A stretch of DNA of 64,000 nucleotides from DATDDB01 sp035260545 (GTDB lineage Bacteria > Pseudomonadota > Gammaproteobacteria > Burkholderiales > Gallionellaceae). The stretch lies in assembly GCA_035260545.1 (NCBI GenBank), contig DATFUZ010000085.1, positions 14,510 through 78,509 on the forward strand. Reading direction: 5' to 3'. Numbering within the stretch: the stretch's first letter is position 1; each line of letters starts with the position of its first letter. The position numbers and the translations under genes were made by a program. This document shows, piece after piece, positions 1-8,359 of the stretch. Under the pieces are notes generated by a model, which saw only the letters and a list, made by a program, of their open reading frames with translations, did not search any database and was not told the DNA's origin.

Positions 1-129
1 GGCGAGCGCGAGCAACTCAACGAATGGGCGATGAAGAAGGGTGATGACGGCATCCGCCAGTACTGGGCGGACAAGAATGCGCTGAGCCTGGACGGGCTGC
101 CGACGCAGATCGTGGAGAAAAATGGCTAG
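1..129 (+). CDS. 3' end of an unidentified protein (partial)
   Basis: The frame is open from the window edge and ends at TAG 127-129, giving 42 residues rich in Lys, Asp and Trp that end in VEKNG. It shares an 8-nt overlap with the MFS gene that follows, so the two are probably cotranscribed and translationally coupled. I do not recognise the family from this tail. mutL often precedes miaA in betaproteobacteria, but nothing here resembles a MutL C-terminus. Coding status is supported by the tight overlap and codon use; the function is unknown. Confidence 0.6.
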   Translation, partial: GEREQLNEWAMKKGDDGIRQYWADKNALSLDGLPTQIVEKNG

Positions 130-1387
130 CATTCCTGCAAGTCGCATCGCCTTTGCCTCCTTCATCGGCACCGCGATCGAATTCTACGATTTCTACATCT
201 ACGGCCTTGCGGTGGCGATGGTCATCGGCCCGCTGTTCTTCCCGCACGATGCGCCGGGCGTGCAGACGCTCAACGCTTTCCTCACCTTCGGCCTGGCGTT
301 TCTCGCCCGCCCCGTGGGCGCGCTGCTGTTCGGCCATTTCGGCGACCGTGTCGGGCGCAAGGCGACGCTGGCCGCATCATTGCTGGTGATGGGCGTCTCC
401 ACCCTGCTGATCGGCGCGCTGCCCACCTATGCCGCGGCGGGCTGGGCGGCGCCCGCGCTGCTGTGCGTGCTGCGGCTGGGCCAAGGCATAGGCCTGGGCG
501 GCGAATGGGGGGGAGCGGCGCTGCTGGCGACGGAATATGCGCCCAGGGGCAAGCGCGGCCTGTACGGCATGTTCCCGCAACTGGGGCCTTCGGTCGGTTT
601 TCTGTTCGCGGTCGGCGGCTTTTTCCTGGCATCCAGCCTGCTCACCGACGCGCAGTTCCGCGCCTGGGGCTGGCGCCTGCCCTTTCTCGCCAGCGCGGTG
701 CTGGTCGCGGTGGGCCTGTATGTGCGGCTGAAGCTGGCGGAGACACCGATATTCTCGAAGGCGCTGGAAGAACACCAGCAAGTGCGCGTGCCGCTGGCGG
801 AACTGCTTACCCACCACCTCGTGCCGCTGGTGCAGGGCGCGGCTCTTATGGTGGTGTGCTATGCGCTGTTCTACATCACCGCCGTGTTCGCCTTCAGCTA
901 CGGCATGAAGACGCTGCACATCGCGCGCCCGGAATTCCTGGTCATGCTGAGCGTGGCCATATTGTTCATGGCGGCAGCCACCCCGCTCGCAGCCCGGGCG
1001 GGCGATCGCTACGGACGGCGGCGCGTGCTGCTGCTGGGCAGCAGCCTGGCGCTGCTTTCCGGCTTTCTGATGCAGCCCATGCTGGGCAGCGGCTCGCCCT
1101 TCGTCATTACGGTCTTCCTTGCGGCCGAACTTTTTCTGATGGGGGTGACTTATGCCCCCATGGGAGCGCTGCTGCCCGAACTCTTTCCCACCGCAGTGCG
1201 CTATACCGGCGCGGGCGCGGCCTACAACCTGGGCGGCATACTCGGCGCCTCGCTCGCGCCGTATATCGCGGCCCGGCTCGCGGCGCATGGCGGCTTGAGC
1301 TGGGTGGGCGGCTATATTTCGGCTGCCGCGGCGATCAGCCTGATTGCCGCCTATTCCATCACAGAGACGCGGGACCGGGAGCTGTAA
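122..1387 (+). CDS. MFS transporter, metabolite:H+ symporter type
   Basis: This 421-aa protein is an inner-membrane symporter with about 12 hydrophobic segments. Near the N-terminus it has GTAIEFYDFYIYG, typical of the metabolite:H+ symporter branch (ProP, KgtP, ShiA and YhjE relatives). The MFS loop motif GHFGDRVGRK lies at about residues 71-80, and RLGQGIGLGGEWGGA at about 120-134. A second GDRYGRR-like loop lies in the C-terminal half. These motifs place it firmly in the family, but the substrate (an organic acid, betaine or similar) cannot be read from sequence. It overlaps the preceding gene by 8 nt and miaA by 1 nt (TAATG), so it belongs to the same transcription unit. Confidence 0.9.
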   Translation: MASIPASRIAFASFIGTAIEFYDFYIYGLAVAMVIGPLFFPHDAPGVQTLNAFLTFGLAFLARPVGALLFGHFGDRVGRKATLAASLLVMGVSTLLIGALPTYAAAGWAAPALLCVLRLGQGIGLGGEWGGAALLATEYAPRGKRGLYGMFPQLGPSVGFLFAVGGFFLASSLLTDAQFRAWGWRLPFLASAVLVAVGLYVRLKLAETPIFSKALEEHQQVRVPLAELLTHHLVPLVQGAALMVVCYALFYITAVFAFSYGMKTLHIARPEFLVMLSVAILFMAAATPLAARAGDRYGRRRVLLLGSSLALLSGFLMQPMLGSGSPFVITVFLAAELFLMGVTYAPMGALLPELFPTAVRYTGAGAAYNLGGILGASLAPYIAARLAAHGGLSWVGGYISAAAAISLIAAYSITETRDREL

Positions 1388-2322
1388 TGTCACTTCCCCC
1401 GGCAATTCTTCTGATGGGGCCGACAGCCAGCGGCAAGACCAGTGTCGCGGTGGAACTTACGCGCCATCTGCCCGTGGAAATCATCAGCGTGGATTCGGCG
1501 CTGGTCTACCGCGGCATGAACATCGGCACCGCCAAGCCGGATGCCGCGACGCTGGCGCAGGCGCCGCATCATCTCATCGACATCATGGACCCGACGGAAG
1601 CCTATTCGGCGGCGGCTTTCCGCCGCGACGCGCTGCGGCTGATGACGGAGATCACCGACCGCGGCAACATCCCCCTGCTGGTGGGCGGGACCATGCTCTA
1701 CTTCAAGGCGTTGCGCGAGGGGCTTTCCGACCTGCCGGAATCGGACCCGGAAGTGCGCGCCGCACTCAATGAAGAAATCGAACGCCATGGCATCGCCCAC
1801 CTGCACCAGGAACTGGCGCGGGTGGATGCGGTGACCGCCGCACGCCTGAAACCGAGGGACACGCAGCGGGTGCAGCGCGCGCTGGAGATATACCGCATCA
1901 GCGGCCGGCCGATGTCGGCATTGCTGAAGTACAAGGCGGAAGAACCGCTGCCATGGCGCGTGGTGCCGATTGCGCTGATGCCTTCCGACCGGGCGAAGCT
2001 GCATGCGCGCATCGCGCAGCGCTTCGCGGCCATGCTCAAGCAGGGTCTGGTGGAGGAACTGCGCGGCCTGCGCGGAAAATACGCCCTGCATCCGGACATG
2101 ACCTCGATGCGCTGCGTGGGCTACCGCCAGGCCTGGCAATACCTGGAAGGCGAGATCGACGAAGCAGCGCTGCGCGAAACCGGCATTGCCGCCACGCGCC
2201 AGCTCGCCAAGCGCCAGCTCACCTGGCTGCGTTCCATGGCGGACAACATCGCCGTGGACTGTCTCGCTCCCGCACTCGACCGGATCGTATTCAGCGAGAT
2301 CGATCGGTTTGTGCTAAGGTAA
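1387..2322 (+). CDS. miaA: tRNA dimethylallyltransferase MiaA
   Basis: MiaA transfers a dimethylallyl group to N6 of A37 in tRNAs that read UNN codons; it is cytoplasmic. The 311-aa product, of usual length, has the P-loop GPTASGKT at residues 11-18, the DSALVYRGM substrate-binding motif near residue 40, the GGTMLYFKAL motif near residue 100 and the late CVGYRQAW motif. The start chosen is the ATG that overlaps the upstream stop codon (TAATG). The open frame extends upstream of it but only antisense or out of frame to the MFS gene. Translational coupling to the transporter is likely. Confidence 0.97.
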   Translation: MSLPPAILLMGPTASGKTSVAVELTRHLPVEIISVDSALVYRGMNIGTAKPDAATLAQAPHHLIDIMDPTEAYSAAAFRRDALRLMTEITDRGNIPLLVGGTMLYFKALREGLSDLPESDPEVRAALNEEIERHGIAHLHQELARVDAVTAARLKPRDTQRVQRALEIYRISGRPMSALLKYKAEEPLPWRVVPIALMPSDRAKLHARIAQRFAAMLKQGLVEELRGLRGKYALHPDMTSMRCVGYRQAWQYLEGEIDEAALRETGIAATRQLAKRQLTWLRSMADNIAVDCLAPALDRIVFSEIDRFVLR

Positions 2323-2390
2323 TGCATGCGCACGGGGAAGGCTCAGGCACGACTCCGCTTCATGTTTCTTGACCATCTGGAGTCATCGCA

Positions 2391-2909
2391 ATGAAATTCA
2401 AATGGGCCGCAGTTGCCGCCATCCTCGCCCTGGCAGCGGGCTGCCACAAGACCGGGTGGCAAACCTTTGCACCCGAAGGCGGAAACTTCTCCATCCTGAT
2501 GCCCGGCAAGCCCAGCGACGCCTCGCACACGCGCAAGACGCCGCAGGGCAACCTGACCTCGCATCTGTACCTGTATAGCAGCAAGGGGACGGCCTATGCC
2601 GTCAGCTATCTGGACCGGCCTGCGTCCAAGGACGCCGCCACGCCGGAGCAGGTTCTGGACGGCATGCGTGATGCGGAGGTGGCGAAATCGGAAGGCAAGC
2701 TGCTGGGCACCTCGTCCCTCAAGCTTCCGAGCGGCGCCCCGGGCCGCGAGATCGAGGTATCGATCAAGCAGGGGGACGGCAAGCATGCCATGCGCGACCG
2801 CATCTACCTGGTGAACAACCGCCTCTACCAGGTGATGGTCGTCGTGCCCGCGGACCAGCTCGACGCACCGGACACCCTGAAGTACCTGAATTCCTTCACG
2901 GTACACTAA
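2391..2909 (+). CDS. Putative lipoprotein of unknown function
   Basis: The 172-aa product starts with a short basic segment, a hydrophobic stretch and the lipobox LAAGC (Cys18), so it should be exported and lipidated. The mature part is a single soluble domain with alternating beta-type hydrophobicity (for example FAPEGGNFSILMPGKP, then TAYAVSYLD, then the terminal LKYLNSFTVH). I have seen this layout in small periplasmic proteins of unknown function but cannot name the family with certainty. A GGAG ribosome-binding site lies 8-9 nt upstream of the ATG. It stands alone between miaA and the ankyrin lipoprotein, with a hairpin after it. Confidence 0.75.
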   Translation: MKFKWAAVAAILALAAGCHKTGWQTFAPEGGNFSILMPGKPSDASHTRKTPQGNLTSHLYLYSSKGTAYAVSYLDRPASKDAATPEQVLDGMRDAEVAKSEGKLLGTSSLKLPSGAPGREIEVSIKQGDGKHAMRDRIYLVNNRLYQVMVVVPADQLDAPDTLKYLNSFTVH

Positions 2910-2916
2910 TACCGCT

Positions 2917-2955
2917 GGCGGGCCGGGGACGGACGGCCCGCCGTGTGGCATTTTT
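2917..2955 (+). terminator. Candidate intrinsic terminator
   Basis: An 8-bp G/C stem (GGCGGGCC at 2917-2924 with GGCCCGCC at 2935-2942) encloses a 10-nt loop. A T5 run follows 9 nt later (2951-2955), so it is a suboptimal but plausible terminator directly after the lipoprotein stop codon. Confidence 0.45.
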
Positions 2956-3017
2956 CACGCCCAGGCATTAGTATTGCGGCGTATATTGCAGTCATCCACA
3001 AAAAAGGGGTTCAGAAC

Positions 3018-3578
3018 ATGACACTGCTCAAGAAGCCCGGCCTGGCAAAGGCCGCCATTGCATCGCTGCTGATCGCGCTCGTCGCCGCTTGCGGCACCAT
3101 GGAGCCGCCCCTGCTCGAAGCGGCCGAAAAAGGCGACCTGGGCACAGTCCAGAAACTGCTGGACAACGGCGTGAACGTCAACACGACCAACAAGGAAGGC
3201 CAGAACGCGCTGATGCTGGCATCGGCCCATAACGAGGAGCCCACCGCCCTCTACCTGATGAACAAGGGCGCCAGCCCTTTCGGTGCGGATAACAAGGGCC
3301 ACACCACGCTCATGGCCGCGGCCGCGGGCGGCAACCTGCAGATCGTGAACAGCATCCTGATGCGGGGCGCGAACGTGAACCAGACCGCAAAGGACGGCAC
3401 CACCGCCCTTCTGGCCGCCGCCAGGCACGGGCGCCTGTCCGTGGTGGACCTGCTGCTCCGTAAGGGGGCGGACCTCAATGCGCGCGACATCGATAACATG
3501 ACCGCGCTGGGCTACGCCAGGAAAGGCAAATACCGCAAGCTCACCCGCTACCTGGAACAGGCCGGCGCGCCCGAGTAA
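3018..3578 (+). CDS. Ankyrin-repeat lipoprotein
   Basis: This 186-aa protein has a lipoprotein signal peptide with lipobox LVAAC (Cys25), followed by about four ankyrin repeats: residues near 30-60 (LLEAAEKGDLGTVQKLLDNG), 63-95, 97-128 and 130-160, each with the LMxAAxxG or LLAAARHG helix pattern. The protein should sit in the periplasm anchored to a membrane, where ankyrin repeats act as a protein-binding scaffold. The partner is unknown. The ATG at 3018 is preferred over the upstream in-frame GTG because of the AAGGGG ribosome-binding site at 3004-3009 and because the signal peptide begins there. Confidence 0.85.
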   Translation: MTLLKKPGLAKAAIASLLIALVAACGTMEPPLLEAAEKGDLGTVQKLLDNGVNVNTTNKEGQNALMLASAHNEEPTALYLMNKGASPFGADNKGHTTLMAAAAGGNLQIVNSILMRGANVNQTAKDGTTALLAAARHGRLSVVDLLLRKGADLNARDIDNMTALGYARKGKYRKLTRYLEQAGAPE

Positions 3579-3592
3579 ACGGGCGCGTGTTC
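3566..3592 (+). terminator. Hairpin spanning the ankyrin gene stop codon
   Basis: A perfect 8-bp stem, CGCGCCCG (3566-3573) with CGGGCGCG (3580-3587), has a 6-nt loop that contains the TAA stop. It is followed by TGTTCT. The T-run is poor, so it is a weak terminator or an mRNA 3'-end protector. Confidence 0.4.
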
Positions 3593-3681
3593 TCCAGCCA
3601 TGCGCCGCTGCGCCGTGCGGGCTTGCCCTTCCACCGGCAGCGGCGCGCATTTCCCCGGATGAACCTCCAACCCGCAGCGTG

Positions 3682-4518
3682 ATGCCCACCAGGGTCCTGC
3701 CCGGCCTCGCACTGGCCGTCCTCGCTTGCCTGTCCTGCGCGCCGCTCCACGCCCAGGAGACTCCCACGCCCGCCACGGTCGGGCCCTCGGTGTATTCCGG
3801 GGGCGCGCCCGGACAGCCGGGCAGCGAAGACTCCCGCCGCAGCGGCCGCGGTGACCGTGGCCGTAGCGGCGGCAGCGGAGGCCGGGGTAACGGAGGCGGG
3901 GCTAATGGGGGGGGCGACAACGGAGACGGAGGCGACCGCGACGACGGCGGCGACAGCCAGAGCAGTTACGGCATGTCGGTGACCACGCTGGGCGCCACCG
4001 GCGGCGGGGACGCGGCTGATTCCATGCCGCTTGCGTCCTGGCTGGAGACGAACCTGTACGCCGCTTATGCCGGTGGCGGCCTGGGCCGCATCGTCGCACA
4101 CTATCCGACCAGCTCGGGCTCCAACGCGGCCGGCGAGATATTTGCCGGCGCACGGCTGAAATATGCCGGTATCGAGGCCAGCTGGGATACGCTGGGCTAT
4201 TACGAAGCGACGGTCAACAACCAGCCAGTGCAGATCGCAACGGACCTGTTTTCCGCATCATTGCTGGGCTTCCTGCCGCTGAGCGGCAACACCGACTTCT
4301 ACCTGCGATACGGCAGGACGGCCTGGAGCGTGAACACCCACAGCAGCACCGCCGGCCCCGTGCCCGTCATGGCGGGCACGAATGCGCTGATGGGCGCGGG
4401 CATCGAGTTCCGCCATAACGCGCTGCTCATCCGCGTCGAGACCAAGCGCTTCCTCGACGTATTCCAGTCCGACAGCTACAACTACACCGGCCTCAGCGTG
4501 GGCGGCTACTTCTACTGA
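3682..4518 (+). CDS. Putative outer-membrane beta-barrel with Gly/Arg/Asp-rich linker
   Basis: The product is 278 aa. A Sec signal peptide (LALAVLACLSCAPLHAQ) is followed by about 75 residues of extremely low complexity, first Arg/Gly/Ser-rich and then Gly/Asn/Asp-rich. Next come about 160 residues of alternating aromatic and polar strands (LETNLYAAYAG, AGARLKYAG, TDFYLRYGRTAW, RVETKRFL) ending in GGYFY, a C-terminal aromatic typical of barrels inserted by the BAM complex. I infer an 8-strand OmpA/OmpW-like barrel. The Asp/Asn-rich tract could bind cations or act as a flexible periplasmic or surface spacer. The ATG at 3682 has an in-frame GTG immediately before it, and neither has a strong ribosome-binding site. 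Confidence 0.7.
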   Translation: MPTRVLPGLALAVLACLSCAPLHAQETPTPATVGPSVYSGGAPGQPGSEDSRRSGRGDRGRSGGSGGRGNGGGANGGGDNGDGGDRDDGGDSQSSYGMSVTTLGATGGGDAADSMPLASWLETNLYAAYAGGGLGRIVAHYPTSSGSNAAGEIFAGARLKYAGIEASWDTLGYYEATVNNQPVQIATDLFSASLLGFLPLSGNTDFYLRYGRTAWSVNTHSSTAGPVPVMAGTNALMGAGIEFRHNALLIRVETKRFLDVFQSDSYNYTGLSVGGYFY

Positions 4519-4599
4519 GCCGCGCGCCCTGGTGTGCGGCAGAACGGCCCCGCAAGGGGGACGCCGCCCGTCCTGCCTGCCCGCTGGCGACCCGGCGCC

Positions 4600-5343
4600 T
4601 CAGGCACCACCCTCTCGCTGGCGTCTGGCCTCGTACAGGCAGATGCCGGTGCTGACCGAGACGTTCAGGCTCTCCACGCTGCCCAGCATGGGAATGCGCA
4701 CCAGTTCGTCGCAGGTCTCCTTCGTCAGCCGGCGCAAGCCCTCGCCTTCCGCGCCCAGCACCCAGGCCAGCGCGCCGCTGTGGCGGAAGCCGTACAGCCC
4801 GGTCTCGGCCTCGCCGTCCGCACCGACCACCCAGATGTCGCGTTCCTTCAGCTCGCGCAGGGTGCGCGCGAGGTTGGTCACGGTGATGTAGGGCACGGTC
4901 TCGGCGGCGCCGCAGGCGACCTTCTCCACCGTGGCATTGAGCCCCACGGCGCGGTCCTTGGGCGCGATCACGGCATGCACGCCGAAAGCATCAGCGGAGC
5001 GCAGACAGGCGCCGAGGTTATGCGGGTCCTGCACGCCGTCCAGCACCAGCAGCAAGGGCGGCTCGGTGAGCGTGTCCAGCACGTCGTCCAGGTGCTGCAC
5101 CCTCTGCGCCGCGTTGACGCGCGCAGCCACGCCCTGGTGGCGCGCATGGCCGGCCATGCCGTCTAGGCGCTTGGCGTCCACCTGAATGATGCGCACGCCG
5201 GCGGATTCGGCCAGCTTCAGCAGCTCGCGCGCCCGCGGGTCGCGGCGCTGGCTGTCCACATAAAGTTCGAGCACGCCGTCCGGGTGCTGGCGGATGCGGG
5301 CAGTGACGGCGTGGAAACCGTGGATGATTCGTGATTCAGCCAT
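4600..5343 (-). CDS. rlmB: 23S rRNA (guanosine-2'-O-)-methyltransferase RlmB
   Basis: RlmB methylates the 2'-O of G2251 in the peptidyl-transferase loop of 23S rRNA. The 247-aa protein has the N-terminal SpoU substrate-binding domain (HGFHAVTARI onward) and the SPOUT knot motifs: GVQDPHNLGACLRSADAFG (motif 1), WVLGAEGEGLR (motif 2) and GSVESLNVSVSTG (motif 3). Length and motif order are normal. It starts 3 nt after the stop of rnr, so the two form the rnr-rlmB operon common in proteobacteria. Confidence 0.97.
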   Translation of the reverse strand: MAESRIIHGFHAVTARIRQHPDGVLELYVDSQRRDPRARELLKLAESAGVRIIQVDAKRLDGMAGHARHQGVAARVNAAQRVQHLDDVLDTLTEPPLLLVLDGVQDPHNLGACLRSADAFGVHAVIAPKDRAVGLNATVEKVACGAAETVPYITVTNLARTLRELKERDIWVVGADGEAETGLYGFRHSGALAWVLGAEGEGLRRLTKETCDELVRIPMLGSVESLNVSVSTGICLYEARRQREGGA

Positions 5344-5346
5344 GAT

Positions 5347-7632
5347 CTACCACACCTTGCTTTTCTTGCCGGGAGCTTCCTTGCCGCCATCTTTTTGCCT
5401 GCCGCCCGACTTCTTGTCCTTGGCAGCGGCTTCCTCATCCCGCGCTTCGACCAGGGTGAAGTCTATCTTGGTGCTTTCCATGTCCACCCGCACCACCTTC
5501 ACCCGCACGCGGTCGCCCAGGCGGTAGCGCGTGCCGGTGCGCTCGCCCAGCATCTGGTGCTTGGTGGCGTCGAAGTGGAAATAGTCCTGCCCCAGTTCGG
5601 AGACGTGCACCAGACCCTCGGTGTAGATGTCGTCCAGCGACACGAAGATGCCGAAACCGGTGACCGAGGAGATGGTGCCGTCGAACACGCTGCCCAGGTG
5701 CTCGCGCATGTAGAAGCATTTGAGCCAGGCTTCCACGTCGCGCGTGGCGTCGTCGGCGCGGCGCTCGGTCATGGAACAATGGTCGCCCAGCACCTGCCAT
5801 TTCTCCTTGGGCTTGTACTGCTTGCCGGCGAGCACGGCCTTGATGGCGCGATGCACCAGCAGATCGGGATAGCGGCGGATGGGGGAAGTGAAATGGGTAT
5901 AGGCCTCATAGCCCAGGCCGAAGTGGCCGGTGTTGTCGGGGCAGTAGCGCGCCTGGCGCAGCGAACGCAGCATCACGGTCTGCAGCAGCGGCGCATCCGG
6001 GCGGCCCTTCACCTGGCCCAGCAGCTTGGAGTAGTCGCCCGCCTGCGGCTCGTCGCCGCCGCCCAACTGCAGGCCGAATTCCTTGAGGAATTCGCGCACG
6101 TTCTCCAGCTTCTCCGGGGTCGGTCCTTCGTGCACGCGGTACAGCGACGGGTGCTTGTTCGCCTGCAGGAACTCGGCGGTGCAGGCATTCGCCGCCAGCA
6201 TGCATTCCTCGATCAGGCGGTGGGCGTCGTTGCGCACCACGGGCACGATGCGCTCGATCTTGCCCTGTTCGTTGAAGATCATCTGTGTCTCGACGGACTC
6301 GAAGTCGATCGCGCCGCGCTTCTCGCGCGCGGAAAGCAGCGCCAGGAACAGGGCGTGCAGATTGCGCACGTGCGGCAGCACTTCGGCGAACTGCTTCGCC
6401 TCCGGCCCCTCTCCGTCGGCCAGCATGGCCGCCACCTGGGTGTAGGTGAGGCGCGCGTGGGAATACATCACCGAGGGATAGAAGCGGTACTGCTCGATCT
6501 CGCCCGCCTCGCTGATCTGCATGTCACACACCATGCACAGCCGGTCCACGCGCGGATTGAGCGAGCACAGCCCGTTGGACAGCTCCTCCGGCAGCATGGG
6601 AATGACGCGGCGCGGGAAGTACACCGAGTTGCCGCGGTTCAGCGCCTCCGCGTCCAGCGCGTCGCCCGCCTCCACATAGTGGCTCACGTCGGCGATGGCC
6701 ACCACCAGGCGGAAACCCTTGGCGTTCGGCTCGCAATACACGGCATCGTCGAAATCGCGCGCGGTTTCGCCGTCTATGGTCACCAGCGGCAGGCGACGCA
6801 CGCTTTCCCGCCCGGCCCAGTCCTGCTCGGATACGGTGGGCGCAAATTCCTCTGCCTGGTGCCTGGCGGCGAGCGGGAACTCGTTGGGCAGGTCGTGCTT
6901 GCGCAGCGCGATCTCGATCTCCATGCCCGGATCGGCATAGTTGCCCACCACCTCGACCACACGGCCGATGGGCTGCGCATACTTGGAGGGCTGCTGCAGT
7001 ATCTCCACCATCACTACCTGGCCAGCCTTGGCGCCGCCTGCGCCGCCAGCCGCCACCAGGATGTCCTGGCTGATGCGGCGGTCTTCCGCGACCACGAACT
7101 GGATGCCGTGCTCCTCATACAGGCGCCCGACCACGCGGGTGTTGGCGGATACCAGCACTTCGACGATCTTGGCCTCGCGCCGGCCGCGCCGGTCCACGCC
7201 GGCCACGCGCACCATCACGGTGTCGCCGTGCAGCACCTTGTGCATTTCCTTGGCGGAGAGAACCAGGTCCTCACTGCCGTCCTCGGGGATCACAAAGCCG
7301 AAGCCGTCCGGATGCCCCTGCACCCGGCCCTTGATCAGGTCGATCTTGTCGGTCATACACAGCGCGCCGCGGCGGTTGCGCATGATCTGGCCGTCGCGCT
7401 CCATGGCGCGCAGGCGGCGGGTGAACAGGTCGGCCTCCTTCGACGTGATGTCCAGCAGCTCGATCAGGTCTTCCTCGCTCATCGGCGCCCCGTGCTCTTC
7501 CAGCAGTTGCAGGACGAATTCACGGCTGGGCAGCGGATGCTCGTAATGCTCGCGCTCGCGCTCGAGGAACGGATCCTGGTTGCGGATGGCGTTGCTGTTC
7601 TTGCCGCCTTTCTTGGTTTTCTTTTCTTTCAT
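5347..7632 (-). CDS. rnr: Ribonuclease R
   Basis: This processive 3'-5' exoribonuclease degrades structured RNA, including rRNA and tmRNA targets. The 761-aa chain has an N-terminal Lys-rich tail and a helix-turn-helix-like region (about residues 30-85). Cold-shock domains follow (KGRVQGHPDGFGFVIPEDG), then the RNB catalytic domain with the metal-binding motif ARDFDDAVYCEP and YVEAGDALD. The S1 domain (DGTISSVTGFGIFVSLDD) comes next, and the tail is Lys-rich. All expected elements are present. It leads the operon with rlmB. The start ATG lies at the beginning of the Lys-rich tail. Confidence 0.97.
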   Translation of the reverse strand: MKEKKTKKGGKNSNAIRNQDPFLEREREHYEHPLPSREFVLQLLEEHGAPMSEEDLIELLDITSKEADLFTRRLRAMERDGQIMRNRRGALCMTDKIDLIKGRVQGHPDGFGFVIPEDGSEDLVLSAKEMHKVLHGDTVMVRVAGVDRRGRREAKIVEVLVSANTRVVGRLYEEHGIQFVVAEDRRISQDILVAAGGAGGAKAGQVVMVEILQQPSKYAQPIGRVVEVVGNYADPGMEIEIALRKHDLPNEFPLAARHQAEEFAPTVSEQDWAGRESVRRLPLVTIDGETARDFDDAVYCEPNAKGFRLVVAIADVSHYVEAGDALDAEALNRGNSVYFPRRVIPMLPEELSNGLCSLNPRVDRLCMVCDMQISEAGEIEQYRFYPSVMYSHARLTYTQVAAMLADGEGPEAKQFAEVLPHVRNLHALFLALLSAREKRGAIDFESVETQMIFNEQGKIERIVPVVRNDAHRLIEECMLAANACTAEFLQANKHPSLYRVHEGPTPEKLENVREFLKEFGLQLGGGDEPQAGDYSKLLGQVKGRPDAPLLQTVMLRSLRQARYCPDNTGHFGLGYEAYTHFTSPIRRYPDLLVHRAIKAVLAGKQYKPKEKWQVLGDHCSMTERRADDATRDVEAWLKCFYMREHLGSVFDGTISSVTGFGIFVSLDDIYTEGLVHVSELGQDYFHFDATKHQMLGERTGTRYRLGDRVRVKVVRVDMESTKIDFTLVEARDEEAAAKDKKSGGRQKDGGKEAPGKKSKVW

Positions 7633-7732
7633 AGCCTCTTCTAGATTTCACTTACGTCTGCGCATGACCGCCGCCCGGATGGGGCAAAAATACGCCCGGA
7701 TGGCGATTTTTCACAGTCATGCATATTTTCAA

Positions 7733-7761
7733 TTGACACAGCATCCCTTAACGATTAAAGT
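7733..7761 (+). promoter_or_regulatory. Sigma-70 promoter of tRNA-Leu
   Basis: A perfect -35 box TTGACA (7733-7738) is followed after 17 nt by TAAAGT (7756-7761), a 4/6 match to the -10 consensus. The next bases, CGCGCCC, resemble a GC-rich stringent discriminator. The tRNA begins at 7778, about 10 nt after the expected transcription start. Confidence 0.7.
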
Positions 7762-7777
7762 ACGCGCCCTCAAGCAA

Positions 7778-7864
7778 GCCCAGATGGCGGAATTGGTAGA
7801 CGCACCAGGTTCAGGTCCTGGCGGTGGCAACACTGTGGAGGTTCGAGTCCTCTTCTGGGCACCA
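7778..7864 (+). tRNA. tRNA-Leu (anticodon CAG)
   Basis: The acceptor stem is GCCCAGA (7778-7784) paired with TCTGGGC (7854-7860), and the CCA end is encoded (ACCA at 7861-7864). The anticodon stem CCAGG/CCTGG (7805-7809, 7817-7821) encloses the loop TTCAGGT, giving anticodon CAG, which reads CUG. There is a long class II variable arm (GGCGGTGGCAACACTG region) and a GTTCGAGTCC T-arm, as expected for leucine tRNA. CUG is the dominant Leu codon in this GC-rich genome. Confidence 0.97.
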
Positions 7865-8359
7865 GATCGCTAAGCAGCAAATCCAGTAGCAACCAGCAGT
7901 AAATCGTAAATCCAGACCCGATCGAGTAAGAAAACGGCAATTGCCGTGATTTCTTGCGTCCGCCGGGATTCTTTCACGTCCATTCGGCGCGCCGCTTCAG
8001 GGCGGTCGCTGTGGTCGGGCGCATTATCGCACATTTAAGCCTGCCGCCCCGCCTATCGTTGCCGGCGACCTGCGGTTTCGCGTCCTCCCCGCCCGGCAGA
8101 CCCCGCAAATGAGGGTTTTCCTCACCCCCTGTTAATCGCCGCGGTTATTGTCCGGCACGGCCCGCGGCGTAGCATGGGGGGCTGTTATCAGCCGCCGCGA
8201 CCGGTCGGCTGTACGGGGCTTTTTCGGGGAAAGAGAAGAGCGAGAAATTTCGTCTGGCCGCGGCCATGCCCGGATGCATGAAATCCCCGGGCACAGGCAC
8301 GGCGGAAGGCGGCCGGCATCCGCGTTAGCGGCGCCGCCGTCCCGCGCAGTACGCCGCCG
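7865..8359. other. Non-coding stretch after tRNA-Leu
   Basis: I see no credible gene in these 495 bases. A 14-bp perfect palindrome, ACGGCAATTGCCGT (7934-7947), has A's before it and GATTTCTTG after it and may be a weak terminator for the tRNA transcript. The rest is GC-rich, without clear promoters or repeats. The stop of the response-regulator gene (minus strand) bounds it on the right. Confidence 0.5.

Noticed and set aside
5395..7644. 749-aa open frame opposite rnr, and similar long frames opposite nrdJ, parE and mgtA
   Set aside because: They are antisense shadows of GC-rich genes, His/Val/Arg-rich without domains, and fully overlap well-identified proteins.
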